28,137 nucleotides of DNA, from NCBI GenBank assembly GCA_002405475.1, contig DHLX01000022.1, forward strand, positions 77,336 through 105,472. Direction: 5' to 3'. Shown in pieces: positions 1 through 6,867 of the stretch (positions within the stretch are counted from its first letter, which is position 1; the number at the start of each line of letters is the position of its first letter). This stretch comes from Burkholderiales bacterium UBA4657 (lineage in GTDB: Bacteria; Pseudomonadota; Gammaproteobacteria; Burkholderiales; Burkholderiaceae_E). The notes beneath the pieces are model-generated. The model had not been told where the DNA came from. It ran no database searches and saw only the letters and a program-made list of their open reading frames with translations. Made by a program: the position numbers and the translations under genes.

Positions 1-2
1 CC

Positions 3-230
3 CGGGCCGAACAGTGGCCCAATGCTCCGTGGCGCAATGCTGAGTCTAGGTCGGGCAACGACGGCCAAGTCCGGCGCCAGCCGGGGCAGCCCGAGCGTAA
101 CCGAGAGGTGCGTCGCGACTCGCTACAGCCCGTTTCCGATAACAAGAACGAACGTCCAAGCCTTAGCCCGGAGGCGCGGCGTGAATTGCGGCAGCAGATT
201 CACGAGGCGGGTAAAGAACTTTACCGCTAG
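3..230 (+). CDS. 3' end of an Arg/Gln-rich protein of unknown function (partial)
   Basis: The frame is open from the window edge to a TAG at 228-230, giving the last 75 residues of a protein whose start lies outside. The segment is strongly basic and polar (many Arg, Gln, Pro, Asn), apparently disordered for its first 50 residues. It ends in a helical, charged stretch (LSPEARRELRQQIHEAGKEL) resembling the C-termini of small uncharacterised betaproteobacterial proteins with an 'LSPEERR.LR..I.EAG..LY' pattern. That resemblance is from memory. The gene is co-directional with tsaB, 44 bp downstream. No catalytic motif is visible and no function is proposed. A different-frame ORF over the same bases (22-369) runs into tsaB and is judged a shadow. 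Confidence 0.55.
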   Translation, partial: RAEQWPNAPWRNAESRSGNDGQVRRQPGQPERNREVRRDSLQPVSDNKNERPSLSPEARRELRQQIHEAGKELYR

Positions 231-274
231 TTGTGTTTCAGGTTTGAGCCGGTCTGACACTACAATGCTGGCTC

Positions 275-943
275 ATGTCACTCTCTCATTTATCCCCCTC
301 CATTCTCGCCATCGACACCTCGGGCGAGTGCTGTTCTGTAGCGTTGTGGCACCAAGCCCGGTTAATTGAACTGCAAGCACCGGGCGGCGCTGCGGCGTCC
401 GAGCACGTTCTGCCTTTGGTCGGGCAGGTGTTGACGCAGGCGCAGTGGTCTTTGGGCCAGTTACAGGCTTTGGCGTTTGGTGCCGGCCCCGGCTCGTTTA
501 CCGGGGTACGCACGGCAGCCAGCGTAGTACAAGGGCTGGCAGTAGCGGCAGGCTTGCCCGTGGTGCCGGTCGGTACGCTATTGGCGCTGGCCTTACAGCA
601 GGGGCGGGCAGGGCGTGTTGCGGTGGCAATAGACGCGCGCATGCAGGAAGTTTATTATGCGGTTTATGATATTCAGCAGACCAAGGCCGGCCACGAGGCG
701 GTGGAAGTAACCGCGCCGAGTGTAGCGGCATTGGCAGTGGCGCGCCAGCATTGTGCCGAGCACGGCGCGACCCTCGACGCCCTCAGCCCTCTACCGGGGC
801 TGGCGGGTATCATGGCACCCTATGCCGCGACTCAATATGCCTTGGGTCGTGTTGTATCTGCCGCGCAAGTGGAGCCGGTGTATGTGCGTAACAAAGTGGC
901 ACAAACGACAGCAGAGCGCGCAGCGCAGGCAGGAAACGGCTAA
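275..943 (+). CDS. tsaB: tRNA threonylcarbamoyladenosine biosynthesis protein TsaB
   Basis: TsaB is the scaffold partner of TsaD in the complex that places threonylcarbamoyl on A37 of ANN-decoding tRNAs. The 222-residue product has the ASKHA-fold N-terminus ILAIDTSGECCSVALW and the family signature FGAGPGSFTGVR near residues 69-80; the length is normal. The start ATG at 275 places the first beta strand about ten residues in, as in other TsaB proteins. The stop overlaps the rimI start by one base (TAATG), so the two are probably translationally coupled; tsaB-rimI is a common proteobacterial pairing. It acts in the cytoplasm. I see nothing unusual. Confidence 0.95.
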   Translation: MSLSHLSPSILAIDTSGECCSVALWHQARLIELQAPGGAAASEHVLPLVGQVLTQAQWSLGQLQALAFGAGPGSFTGVRTAASVVQGLAVAAGLPVVPVGTLLALALQQGRAGRVAVAIDARMQEVYYAVYDIQQTKAGHEAVEVTAPSVAALAVARQHCAEHGATLDALSPLPGLAGIMAPYAATQYALGRVVSAAQVEPVYVRNKVAQTTAERAAQAGNG

Positions 944-1416
944 TGGCTCTATCATCTGCCGTACAGCTTAAGTACCGACCCATGCTCGAATCCGATCTCG
1001 ATGCGGTCATGCAGATTGAGGTGCAAGCATACCCTTTTCCATGGACGCGGGGTAATTTTATCGATTCACTGCACGCGGGTTATAGTGCCTGGGTCGTCGA
1101 ACAAGGCGCAGAGCTGATGGGCTATGCGGTATTCATGAAAGCCATCGATGAGACCCACTTGTTGAACATTACCATTGCCCCGGCGTATCAGGGGCAGGGT
1201 TATGGGCAGTGGTTATTAGAACAGTGTATCGAACAGGCCCAGTATCATGGCGCACTTCGCATGCTGCTCGAGGTGCGACCGAGCAATCTGAAAGCCCAGC
1301 AACTCTATGAACGGCAGGGTTTCAAAATACTGGGACGGCGGCGCGGTTATTATCCTTCTCATGACAATACGCGCGAAGACGCCTGCGTCATGGTATTGAA
1401 CTGGCAGGCAGAATAA
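943..1416 (+). CDS. rimI: ribosomal protein S18-alanine N-acetyltransferase RimI
   Basis: This is a GNAT-fold N-acetyltransferase of 157 residues. Visible are the acetyl-CoA motif A (NITIAPAYQGQGYGQWLLEQ, containing Q-G-Q-G-Y-G) and the RimI-like LEVRPSN followed by A..LYE..GF and the RRRGYYP loop. RimI acetylates the N-terminal Ala of S18 using acetyl-CoA. Its position directly after tsaB, with a 1-nt overlap, supports the RimI assignment over a generic GNAT. The ATG at 943 gives a short extension before the conserved R-x-M/T-x-x-D-L region and is the coupled start. The next gene begins 1 bp after the stop. Confidence 0.93.
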   Translation: MALSSAVQLKYRPMLESDLDAVMQIEVQAYPFPWTRGNFIDSLHAGYSAWVVEQGAELMGYAVFMKAIDETHLLNITIAPAYQGQGYGQWLLEQCIEQAQYHGALRMLLEVRPSNLKAQQLYERQGFKILGRRRGYYPSHDNTREDACVMVLNWQAE

Positions 1417-1417
1417 G

Positions 1418-2119
1418 ATGATGGACAAACGCAGCCTGTTTCTGCGTGAGATGGGTATAGAGCAATGGGCGCTTAGAGCGCCAATACTTCATAACGATGC
1501 GGCAGCGCCGATGCCAGAGTCGTCTATGGCTAGCACCGCGCCGGCTGCGCAAAATAACTGGCCACAACTACGAGCGGAAGTCGCTGCTTGCCAGGCTTGT
1601 GGTTTATGCCAGACCCGTACACAAACCGTGTTTGGCGTTGGCGCTCAACCTGCCGACTGGGTCATTATTGGTGAAGCACCCGGCGCCGAAGAAGATGCAA
1701 GTGGTGAGCCGTTTGTGGGGCAGGCGGGTAAACTGCTGGATAATATGCTGGCCAGCATAGGTTTGCAGCGTGGTGTGCAGGTGTTCATCACCAACGTACT
1801 CAAATGCCGCCCTCCGGGCAACCGCGATCCGCAGCGCGAGGAAATAGAACAGTGCCGGCCTTTTTTGCAGCAACAATTACTGCTGTTACAACCCAAAATA
1901 ATTCTGGTCGCCGGGCGTTTTGCGGCGCAGACCCTACTTTTCAGCGAAGAAGCTATTGGCAAGCTGCGCGGCAGCGTGCATCACCTCGACCTGGACGGCA
2001 GACAGGTACCCTTGGTCGCTACCTATCACCCGGCTTATTTGTTACGCAACCCGGCAGAAAAAGCCAAGGTTTGGGCCGACTTGTGTCTGGCAAGGCAGGT
2101 GTTCAGCGAATTCAACTAG
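1418..2119 (+). CDS. family-4 uracil-DNA glycosylase (Fe-S cluster type)
   Basis: This 233-residue enzyme excises uracil from DNA in base-excision repair. The four cluster cysteines of the family-4 type are visible: C58 and C61 (C-Q-A-C), then C130 and C146 sixteen residues apart. The active-site motif GEAPG is at residues 85-89 and the HPAYLL motif lies near the C-terminus. A roughly 50-residue N-terminal extension precedes the first Cys; such extensions are common in betaproteobacterial members, often annotated as phage-type DNA polymerase domains. The start is 1 bp after rimI, ATG ATG, so 1421 is possible. The stop overlaps the stop of convergent lplT (2116-2119). Confidence 0.92.
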   Translation: MMDKRSLFLREMGIEQWALRAPILHNDAAAPMPESSMASTAPAAQNNWPQLRAEVAACQACGLCQTRTQTVFGVGAQPADWVIIGEAPGAEEDASGEPFVGQAGKLLDNMLASIGLQRGVQVFITNVLKCRPPGNRDPQREEIEQCRPFLQQQLLLLQPKIILVAGRFAAQTLLFSEEAIGKLRGSVHHLDLDGRQVPLVATYHPAYLLRNPAEKAKVWADLCLARQVFSEFN

Positions 2120-3420
2120 TGTTTGCCATCAGGTATTAAAGCTACCGAGTCAAAGGCTTGTTGATTGGTGCGATGCTTTTTAATGACCAGCAACATGCTG
2201 CCAGCCACGAACAGGCCAAAAAAGACAATCACCAGTTGCACCGGAGCGTCAAGCCAGATCAGGCTGGCATAAAACAACAGCATAACCAATATGCCCAGGT
2301 TTTCATTGAAATTTTGCACCGCTATGGAGTGGCCCGCGCTCATGAGCACGTGACCACGATGCTGCAATAACGCGTTCATGGGTACGACAAAATAACCGGC
2401 CATGGCACCTACCGTAATCAGTAAGATGCTGGCTAACAATAAATATAAAGGTAAGCCCAGGACGCGAATGTCGGGAATGAATTCACGGTGATAAGCCGCC
2501 AGTACCAGAACAACCACGCCCATGGCGACACCGAAGCGCAACACCGACAGTGACTGGCGCAGGGGAATGCGCGCGGCGGCAGCGATGGCTCCCCCTGCAA
2601 TGCCGATGGCAACGACCGCTTGTAAGTAGGCTCCCTGCGATAGCCCCAGACCCAAAGCCTTCTCAGCCCATTTCAGTACGATGAACTGTAAGGTAGCGCC
2701 AGCGCCCCAGAACAGGGTCGTGACCGCGAGCGAAATTTGGCCGAGCTTATCTTTCCATAGCACGGCACAACAGTGCGCGAAGTCGGCAAACAGGCGCAGC
2801 GGGTTAGTCTCTTGTCTAGGGTAGCGTGCCCCGGTATCGGGAATACGCAGGTTGAACAAAGCAGCAATTAAATAGACCGTCGCGATAATCAATATGGCGG
2901 ATTCGGCCGGCGTATCGATCGCCGTATGCAGGCCCGGCAAATCAAAACTCAATAACGAGGCAGAGATTTTGGGGGATACCAGAAACCCACCCAATAACAC
3001 CCCCAAAATAATCGAGCTGACGGTCAAGCCCTCAATCCAGCCGTTGGCAACAACCAGTTTTTCCGGGGGCAGCAATTCGGTCAAAATGCCATATTTGGCC
3101 GGGGAGTAGGCGGCTGCGCCAAAACCAACGACCGCATACGCCATGAGGGGGTGGAGCCCGGCAAACATCATCATACAGCCTGCAATTTTGATGGTGTTGG
3201 TCATAAACATGACCCGGCCTTTGGGATAAGCATCGGCAAAAGCGCCAACAAATGCAGCTAAAACCACGTAACTGATGACAAAAAACAGTTTCAGGAGTGG
3301 CGTGGTCCAGTCGGGTGAATCCAGTTCACGCAATAAGGCAATAGCTGCAATCAGCAGGGCATTGTCGGCCAGCGAGCTGAAAAACTGCGCCGCCATAATG
3401 GTATAAAAGCCACGTTTCAT
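2116..3420 (-). CDS. lplT: lysophospholipid transporter LplT (MFS)
   Basis: This 434-residue major-facilitator protein has about twelve hydrophobic segments. The N-terminus (KRGFYTIMAAQFFSSLADNA) and the loop YSPAKYGILTELLPPEKLV.ANGW are typical of LplT, which flips lysophospholipids across the inner membrane for re-acylation. In enterobacteria LplT pairs with the acyltransferase Aas. No aas is present here; lplT instead stands alone next to alr and radA. It is divergent from alr across a 44-bp gap and convergent with the glycosylase, the two stop codons overlapping. LplT rather than a generic MFS protein is based on the conserved loop. Confidence 0.88.
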   Translation of the reverse strand: MKRGFYTIMAAQFFSSLADNALLIAAIALLRELDSPDWTTPLLKLFFVISYVVLAAFVGAFADAYPKGRVMFMTNTIKIAGCMMMFAGLHPLMAYAVVGFGAAAYSPAKYGILTELLPPEKLVVANGWIEGLTVSSIILGVLLGGFLVSPKISASLLSFDLPGLHTAIDTPAESAILIIATVYLIAALFNLRIPDTGARYPRQETNPLRLFADFAHCCAVLWKDKLGQISLAVTTLFWGAGATLQFIVLKWAEKALGLGLSQGAYLQAVVAIGIAGGAIAAAARIPLRQSLSVLRFGVAMGVVVLVLAAYHREFIPDIRVLGLPLYLLLASILLITVGAMAGYFVVPMNALLQHRGHVLMSAGHSIAVQNFNENLGILVMLLFYASLIWLDAPVQLVIVFFGLFVAGSMLLVIKKHRTNQQAFDSVALIPDGKH

Positions 3421-3464
3421 AATGAATTCGCTGCTTTATAGCACGAAGTCGTAAAATCTGTCCT

Positions 3465-4550
3465 ATGCCACGTCCTATACAAGCTCTTATACATACTTCC
3501 GCCCTGGCGCATAACCTTGCTCTGGCTCGGCGCACTGCGCCCAACAGTAAAGTCTGGGCGGTGATTAAAGCCAACGCCTACGGTCACGGCATTCAGCGCG
3601 TATTTGCGCCTTTGTCGCAGGCTAACGGCTTTGCCGTACTCGACCTGAACGAGGCGGTGCAACTGCGCGATCTCGGCTGGTCAGGCCCGATACTGTTGCT
3701 GGAGGGTTTTTTTGAACCGGCCGATCTGGCAACGATCAAACGTTATCAACTGACCCCAGTGCTGCATAGCGCCGAGCAGTTGAGCATGCTGGAAGCTGTC
3801 GGTACCGGTTTGTTCACTAGCAATCCTCCGCCCTGGGATGTCTATTTGAAATGCAATACCGGCATGAATCGCCTGGGAGTAAAGCCTACAACGCTACGCC
3901 TGGCCTATACCCGCCTGCGTGCCCTGCGTTTTATCAAAGACATTACGCTCATGACGCACTTTGCCTGCGCCGATGGGCCATTGGGTATTCAGGCGCAACT
4001 GGACCAGTTTGCCAAGGCTACCGGCAGTCTGCCCGGTGCCCGTTCCTTGTGTAATTCGGCCGGGGTATTGCGCCATCCACAAGCCCATGCCGACTGGATT
4101 CGGCCTGGCATCATGCTCTACGGCAGTTCGCCATTTACTGATGCCAGTGCCGAGTCGCTTGGCTTGCAGGCGACGCAATCCTTGCGTTCACGCCTTATTG
4201 CCATTCAAGAGGTGAAAGCTGGCGATGGTGTGGGCTATGGTTATACCTTTACCGCACCCGTTGATATGCGCATCGGTGTCGTGGCGTGTGGCTATGCTGA
4301 TGGCTATCCACGCCATGCGCCCAATGGTACCCCGGTGCTGGTCGATGGGGTGCGCTGTAGCCTGGCCGGGCGTTTGTCGATGGACATGATGACCGTCGAT
4401 CTGACCGCCGCCCCCGAAGCCAGGGTCGGTAGCGAGGTGGAATTATGGGGGCAGCACCTACCCATCGACGAGGTGGCACAAAGTGCCGGCACGGTGGGCT
4501 ATGAATTGATGTGTGCTCTGGCGCCACGCGTACCGGTACAGGTGGTCTAG
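3465..4550 (+). CDS. alr: alanine racemase
   Basis: This PLP enzyme interconverts L- and D-alanine for peptidoglycan. Of 361 residues, the PLP lysine is K35 in AVIKANAYGHG and the second catalytic base is Tyr258 in the GVGYGYTF motif. CGYADGYPR and the GRLSMDMMTVDL region of the C-terminal beta domain are also present. The length is normal. The ATG at 3465 lies shortly before the first conserved segment. The stop is followed almost at once by the GTG start of radA at 4552, suggesting co-transcription. Both residues and flanking motifs are intact, so the enzyme should be active. Confidence 0.96.
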   Translation: MPRPIQALIHTSALAHNLALARRTAPNSKVWAVIKANAYGHGIQRVFAPLSQANGFAVLDLNEAVQLRDLGWSGPILLLEGFFEPADLATIKRYQLTPVLHSAEQLSMLEAVGTGLFTSNPPPWDVYLKCNTGMNRLGVKPTTLRLAYTRLRALRFIKDITLMTHFACADGPLGIQAQLDQFAKATGSLPGARSLCNSAGVLRHPQAHADWIRPGIMLYGSSPFTDASAESLGLQATQSLRSRLIAIQEVKAGDGVGYGYTFTAPVDMRIGVVACGYADGYPRHAPNGTPVLVDGVRCSLAGRLSMDMMTVDLTAAPEARVGSEVELWGQHLPIDEVAQSAGTVGYELMCALAPRVPVQVV

Positions 4551-4551
4551 G

Positions 4552-5931
4552 GTGGCTAAAGCCAAGACGCATTACGTTTGTACCGAATGCGGTGGCATCA
4601 GCCCGAAATGGCAGGGGCAGTGCCCGCATTGCCAGGCCTGGAACAGCCTGGTGGAAATGCAGGAAGAAAGTGCCAGCGCCAACCGCTATGCCAACCGCAG
4701 CGCAGGCAAAGGCGCGGGTCTGGTACAAGCCAGCCCGGTCTTGAGCCTGTCCGACATCGAAGCCCAGGACATACCGCGCTTTGGTACCGGTAGCGAAGAA
4801 TTCGACCGTGTGCTCGGTGGCGGTCTGGTCACCGGCGGGGTGGTTTTGATAGGCGGTGACCCCGGCATTGGCAAATCCACGCTGTTGCTACAGGCATTGG
4901 CCAGCCTGGCCGGCGCTGGAAAAAAAGTGCTGTACGTCAGTGGCGAGGAAAGTCCGGCACAAATTGCCCTGCGAGCCAGACGGCTGGGCTTGAGCGTAGA
5001 GGCGGTGCGGGTACAGTCTGAAATTCAACTGGAAAAAATAGAAGCCGCCTTGAGTGCCGAACAGCCCGAGGTAGTGGTCATCGACTCCATTCAAACCTTG
5101 TTTTCGGAAGCACTGACTTCAGCCCCCGGCTCGGTCAGTCAGGTGCGCGAATGTGCGGCACAACTGACGCGGGTCGCGAAACAGTCTGGCGTTACCGTCA
5201 TTATGGTTGGGCATGTGACCAAGGAAGGGGCACTCGCCGGGCCGCGCGTACTGGAACATATTGTTGATACCGTGCTGTATTTCGAGGGCGATACCCATTC
5301 TTCCTTCCGTCTAGTGCGGGCTTTCAAAAACCGCTTTGGCGCAGTCAATGAACTGGGCGTGTTCGCGATGACCGATAAAGGACTGCGCGGCGTCAGCAAC
5401 CCGTCGGCGCTGTTTTTGTCGCAGCATGACCAGAATGTACCGGGTTCGTGTGTACTGGTGACGCAGGAAGGCTCGCGCCCCTTGCTGGTTGAAATACAGG
5501 CTCTGGTCGATACTTCGCATGTGCCTACCCCTAGACGTCTGACGGTCGGTCTTGAACAAAACCGCCTGGCCATGCTGTTGGCGGTATTGCATCGTCATGC
5601 CGGGGTGGCAGTGTACGATCAGGACGTGTTTATCAATGCCGTCGGCGGGGTCAAAATTACCGAGCCAGCGGCTGATCTGGCGATATTGGCCGCGATTATG
5701 TCGTCGAGCCGCAACCGGCCTTTGTTTCGTGGCCTGGTGGTCTTTGGTGAGGTCGGGCTGGCGGGGGAAATTCGCCCGGCACCGCGCGGCCAGGAACGTC
5801 TGCGTGAGGCCGCCAAGCTGGGCTTTGCCCGTGCCGTCATTCCCAAGGCCAATGTGCCGAAACAAAAAATTGAGGGCATGGAAATTATCGGCGTAGAACG
5901 CCTGGGTCAGGCACTGGATAATTTTTACTGA
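4552..5931 (+). CDS. radA: DNA repair protein RadA
   Basis: RadA is a RecA-like ATPase and branch-migration helicase in recombinational repair. I use the GTG at 4552, which gives the canonical N-terminus AKAKTHYVCTECGG and 459 residues. An ATG at 4513 would add 13 residues inside alr and is unlikely. Domains in order: a C4 zinc finger (C-x2-C, then C-P-H-C), a RecA core with Walker A GGDPGIGKST (residues 101-110), Walker B VVIDSIQT, the RadA-specific KNRFG motif (259-263), and a C-terminal Lon-protease-like domain. The gene lies 1 bp after alr and is followed 20 bp later by the UreE-like gene. Confidence 0.96.
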   Translation: MAKAKTHYVCTECGGISPKWQGQCPHCQAWNSLVEMQEESASANRYANRSAGKGAGLVQASPVLSLSDIEAQDIPRFGTGSEEFDRVLGGGLVTGGVVLIGGDPGIGKSTLLLQALASLAGAGKKVLYVSGEESPAQIALRARRLGLSVEAVRVQSEIQLEKIEAALSAEQPEVVVIDSIQTLFSEALTSAPGSVSQVRECAAQLTRVAKQSGVTVIMVGHVTKEGALAGPRVLEHIVDTVLYFEGDTHSSFRLVRAFKNRFGAVNELGVFAMTDKGLRGVSNPSALFLSQHDQNVPGSCVLVTQEGSRPLLVEIQALVDTSHVPTPRRLTVGLEQNRLAMLLAVLHRHAGVAVYDQDVFINAVGGVKITEPAADLAILAAIMSSSRNRPLFRGLVVFGEVGLAGEIRPAPRGQERLREAAKLGFARAVIPKANVPKQKIEGMEIIGVERLGQALDNFY

Positions 5932-5951
5932 ATTTTTTCAACGAGGAACCT

Positions 5952-6395
5952 ATGCACTACAAACGACTGCCGCGCCATTCGCGCCCCGCTTCCATTTTGC
6001 TTAAACGTGCTGCACGTCTGGCACTCACCAGTGAACAGCGTGCCCACCCGGCGCATGAATATGGTCACGCCCCGTTGGAGGCTGGCGATGTGCTGGTCGA
6101 TGAAACCGGAGGTTTTTTGGTCATTGACCCAGCACCCGAGCCCCTGGTCAGCCTCCGTGGTGATGCAGCCAGCCTGTTGCAGGCGGCTGTCGCCCTGGGC
6201 GCGCAACAGGTACCCGTCGCGGTGCAGGACGATTATTTGCTAGTACTACCCGGGCCACATGTTCACGCGCTGGAACACGAACTGGGCCTGAAAGCCCAGG
6301 CGCTTGAAGCCCCATTTACCCCGGTGCGTAATGTCATTGCCGAGCATAGCCATGCGCATCACGACTGCGGGCATGAGCATCATCATTCGCATTGA
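5952..6395 (+). CDS. orphan UreE-like nickel metallochaperone with His-rich tail
   Basis: The 147-residue product matches the UreE layout. The N-terminal domain carries GDVLVDETGGFLVIDPAPEP (residues 45-64), comparable to the UreE 'GDVLvaedGr.V.V.AapEpvl' segment. The C-terminal domain has LLQAAVALGAQQVPV, a conserved metal-site His at 103 (GPHVHAL) and the terminal APF.PV segment. Residues 131-147 contain nine His, as in Ni-binding UreE tails. UreE delivers Ni to urease. No urease structural or other accessory genes lie in the window, so the client may be elsewhere or may be another Ni enzyme such as a [NiFe] hydrogenase (inference). It is co-directional with radA, with GAGG upstream of the ATG. 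The family is clear; the role is not. Confidence 0.8.
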   Translation: MHYKRLPRHSRPASILLKRAARLALTSEQRAHPAHEYGHAPLEAGDVLVDETGGFLVIDPAPEPLVSLRGDAASLLQAAVALGAQQVPVAVQDDYLLVLPGPHVHALEHELGLKAQALEAPFTPVRNVIAEHSHAHHDCGHEHHHSH

Positions 6396-6417
6396 GTTTC
6401 TTGTTGTAAGAAAAATA

Positions 6418-6446
6418 TTGACGGGCAAACTCGGTTTGCATTAAAT
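6418..6446 (+). promoter_or_regulatory. sigma70-type promoter with palindromic operator in the spacer
   Basis: TTGACG (6418-6423) and TTAAAT (6441-6446) are separated by 17 bp. The spacer holds the perfect inverted repeat GCAAAC-TCG-GTTTGC (6425-6439), well placed for a repressor. It sits 22 bp after the UreE-like stop and upstream of the leader ORF and AAA+/protease operon. The sequence is seen directly; promoter and operator function is inferred. Confidence 0.5.
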
Positions 6447-6494
6447 TATATGCCTGTCTGATTAACCTTTTTGTCGCCCATACAGGAGGCGCCT

Positions 6495-6524
6495 ATGTTG
6501 GTTCTACACATCTCTTTGAGCTAA
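6495..6524 (+). CDS. putative 9-residue leader peptide
   Basis: ATG at 6495 encodes MLVLHISLS and stops at TAA 6522-6524. It is preceded by a near-perfect Shine-Dalgarno AGGAGG (6484-6489) at 5-nt spacing, the strongest ribosome site in this part of the window. Three of nine codons are Leu (TTG, CTA, TTG). It lies between a promoter-like site and two hairpins that end in an intrinsic terminator, the usual position of an attenuator leader peptide. Translation is not demonstrated; the peptide matches none I know. Confidence 0.45.
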   Translation: MLVLHISLS

Positions 6525-6541
6525 TACCCGCACCCAATTCC

Positions 6542-6574
6542 TTGGCTGGATGCGCGGTTAGCCCGTCCAGCCAA
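6542..6574 (+). promoter_or_regulatory. leader hairpin 1 (possible attenuator segment 1:2)
   Basis: TTGGCTGGA (6542-6550) and TCCAGCCAA (6566-6574) form a perfect 9-bp stem with a 15-nt loop, which can pair further internally. Its 5' side, CCTTGGC (6540-6546), repeats the 5' arm of the downstream terminator. It could therefore pair with the terminator 3' arm (GCCAAGG, 6603-6609). The GCCAA of its 3' arm (6570-6574) can pair with TTGGC of the terminator 5' arm (6586-6590). Confidence 0.45.
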
Positions 6575-6580
6575 AGCTAA

Positions 6581-6616
6581 AAGCCTTGGCGATATTGTTT
6601 ATGCCAAGGCTTTTTT
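6581..6616 (+). terminator. intrinsic terminator or attenuator before the AAA+/protease operon
   Basis: AAGCCTTGGC (6581-6590) and GCCAAGGCTT (6603-6612) form a perfect 10-bp stem with a 12-nt loop, running into a T tract (TTTTTT, 6611-6616). It lies about 165 nt after the predicted transcription start and only 15 nt before the next start codon (6631). Transcripts from the upstream promoter would therefore have to read through it to reach the operon. It could be a conditional terminator, or the end of a short independent RNA. Confidence 0.75.
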
Positions 6617-6630
6617 GTTTCAGGAATGCC

Positions 6631-6867
6631 ATGAGTGCACAAATGAAATCCCGGGACTGGCTCAATGGCCAGCCCAAAAAATTAAACCGTATGAAGCAAC
6701 CCATCGTGCTGCATTTGCCGCAGCGCAACCCGGTGGTGCGCGCCGCGTTGCAACGCGCCCAGTCAAATTGTGCTGGTCAGCATGTGCAAAGTCAGGGTGC
6801 AAAGCGCCGTGCCGAGCGCATGGCGCTACAGCGCGCTCTAAAAGAATTTACATGGAAAGAAGATTGA
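6631..6867 (+). CDS. small basic protein of unknown function, coupled to the AAA+/M41 gene
   Basis: I chose ATG 6631, preceded by CAGGA; an upstream TTG at 6586 would start inside the terminator stem. The 78-residue product is strongly basic in its middle and C-terminal parts (Lys, Arg, Gln), with no signal peptide or membrane segment. It has a helical C-terminal stretch rich in Ala, Arg and Leu (KRRAERMALQRALKEF). I do not recognise the family. The stop TGA abuts the ATG of the AAA+/M41 gene with no spacer, so the two are probably translationally coupled and work together. An adaptor, regulator or substrate role for the protease is conceivable but not shown. Confidence 0.6.
   Translation: MSAQMKSRDWLNGQPKKLNRMKQPIVLHLPQRNPVVRAALQRAQSNCAGQHVQSQGAKRRAERMALQRALKEFTWKED

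Noticed and set aside
22..369. 115-aa ORF at the window start
   Set aside because: It overlaps tsaB by almost 100 bp in another frame and resembles no family; the frame ending at 230 is a better candidate for the real upstream gene.
5311..5865. 184-aa minus-strand ORF within radA
   Set aside because: It is antisense to conserved radA sequence with no recognisable domain.
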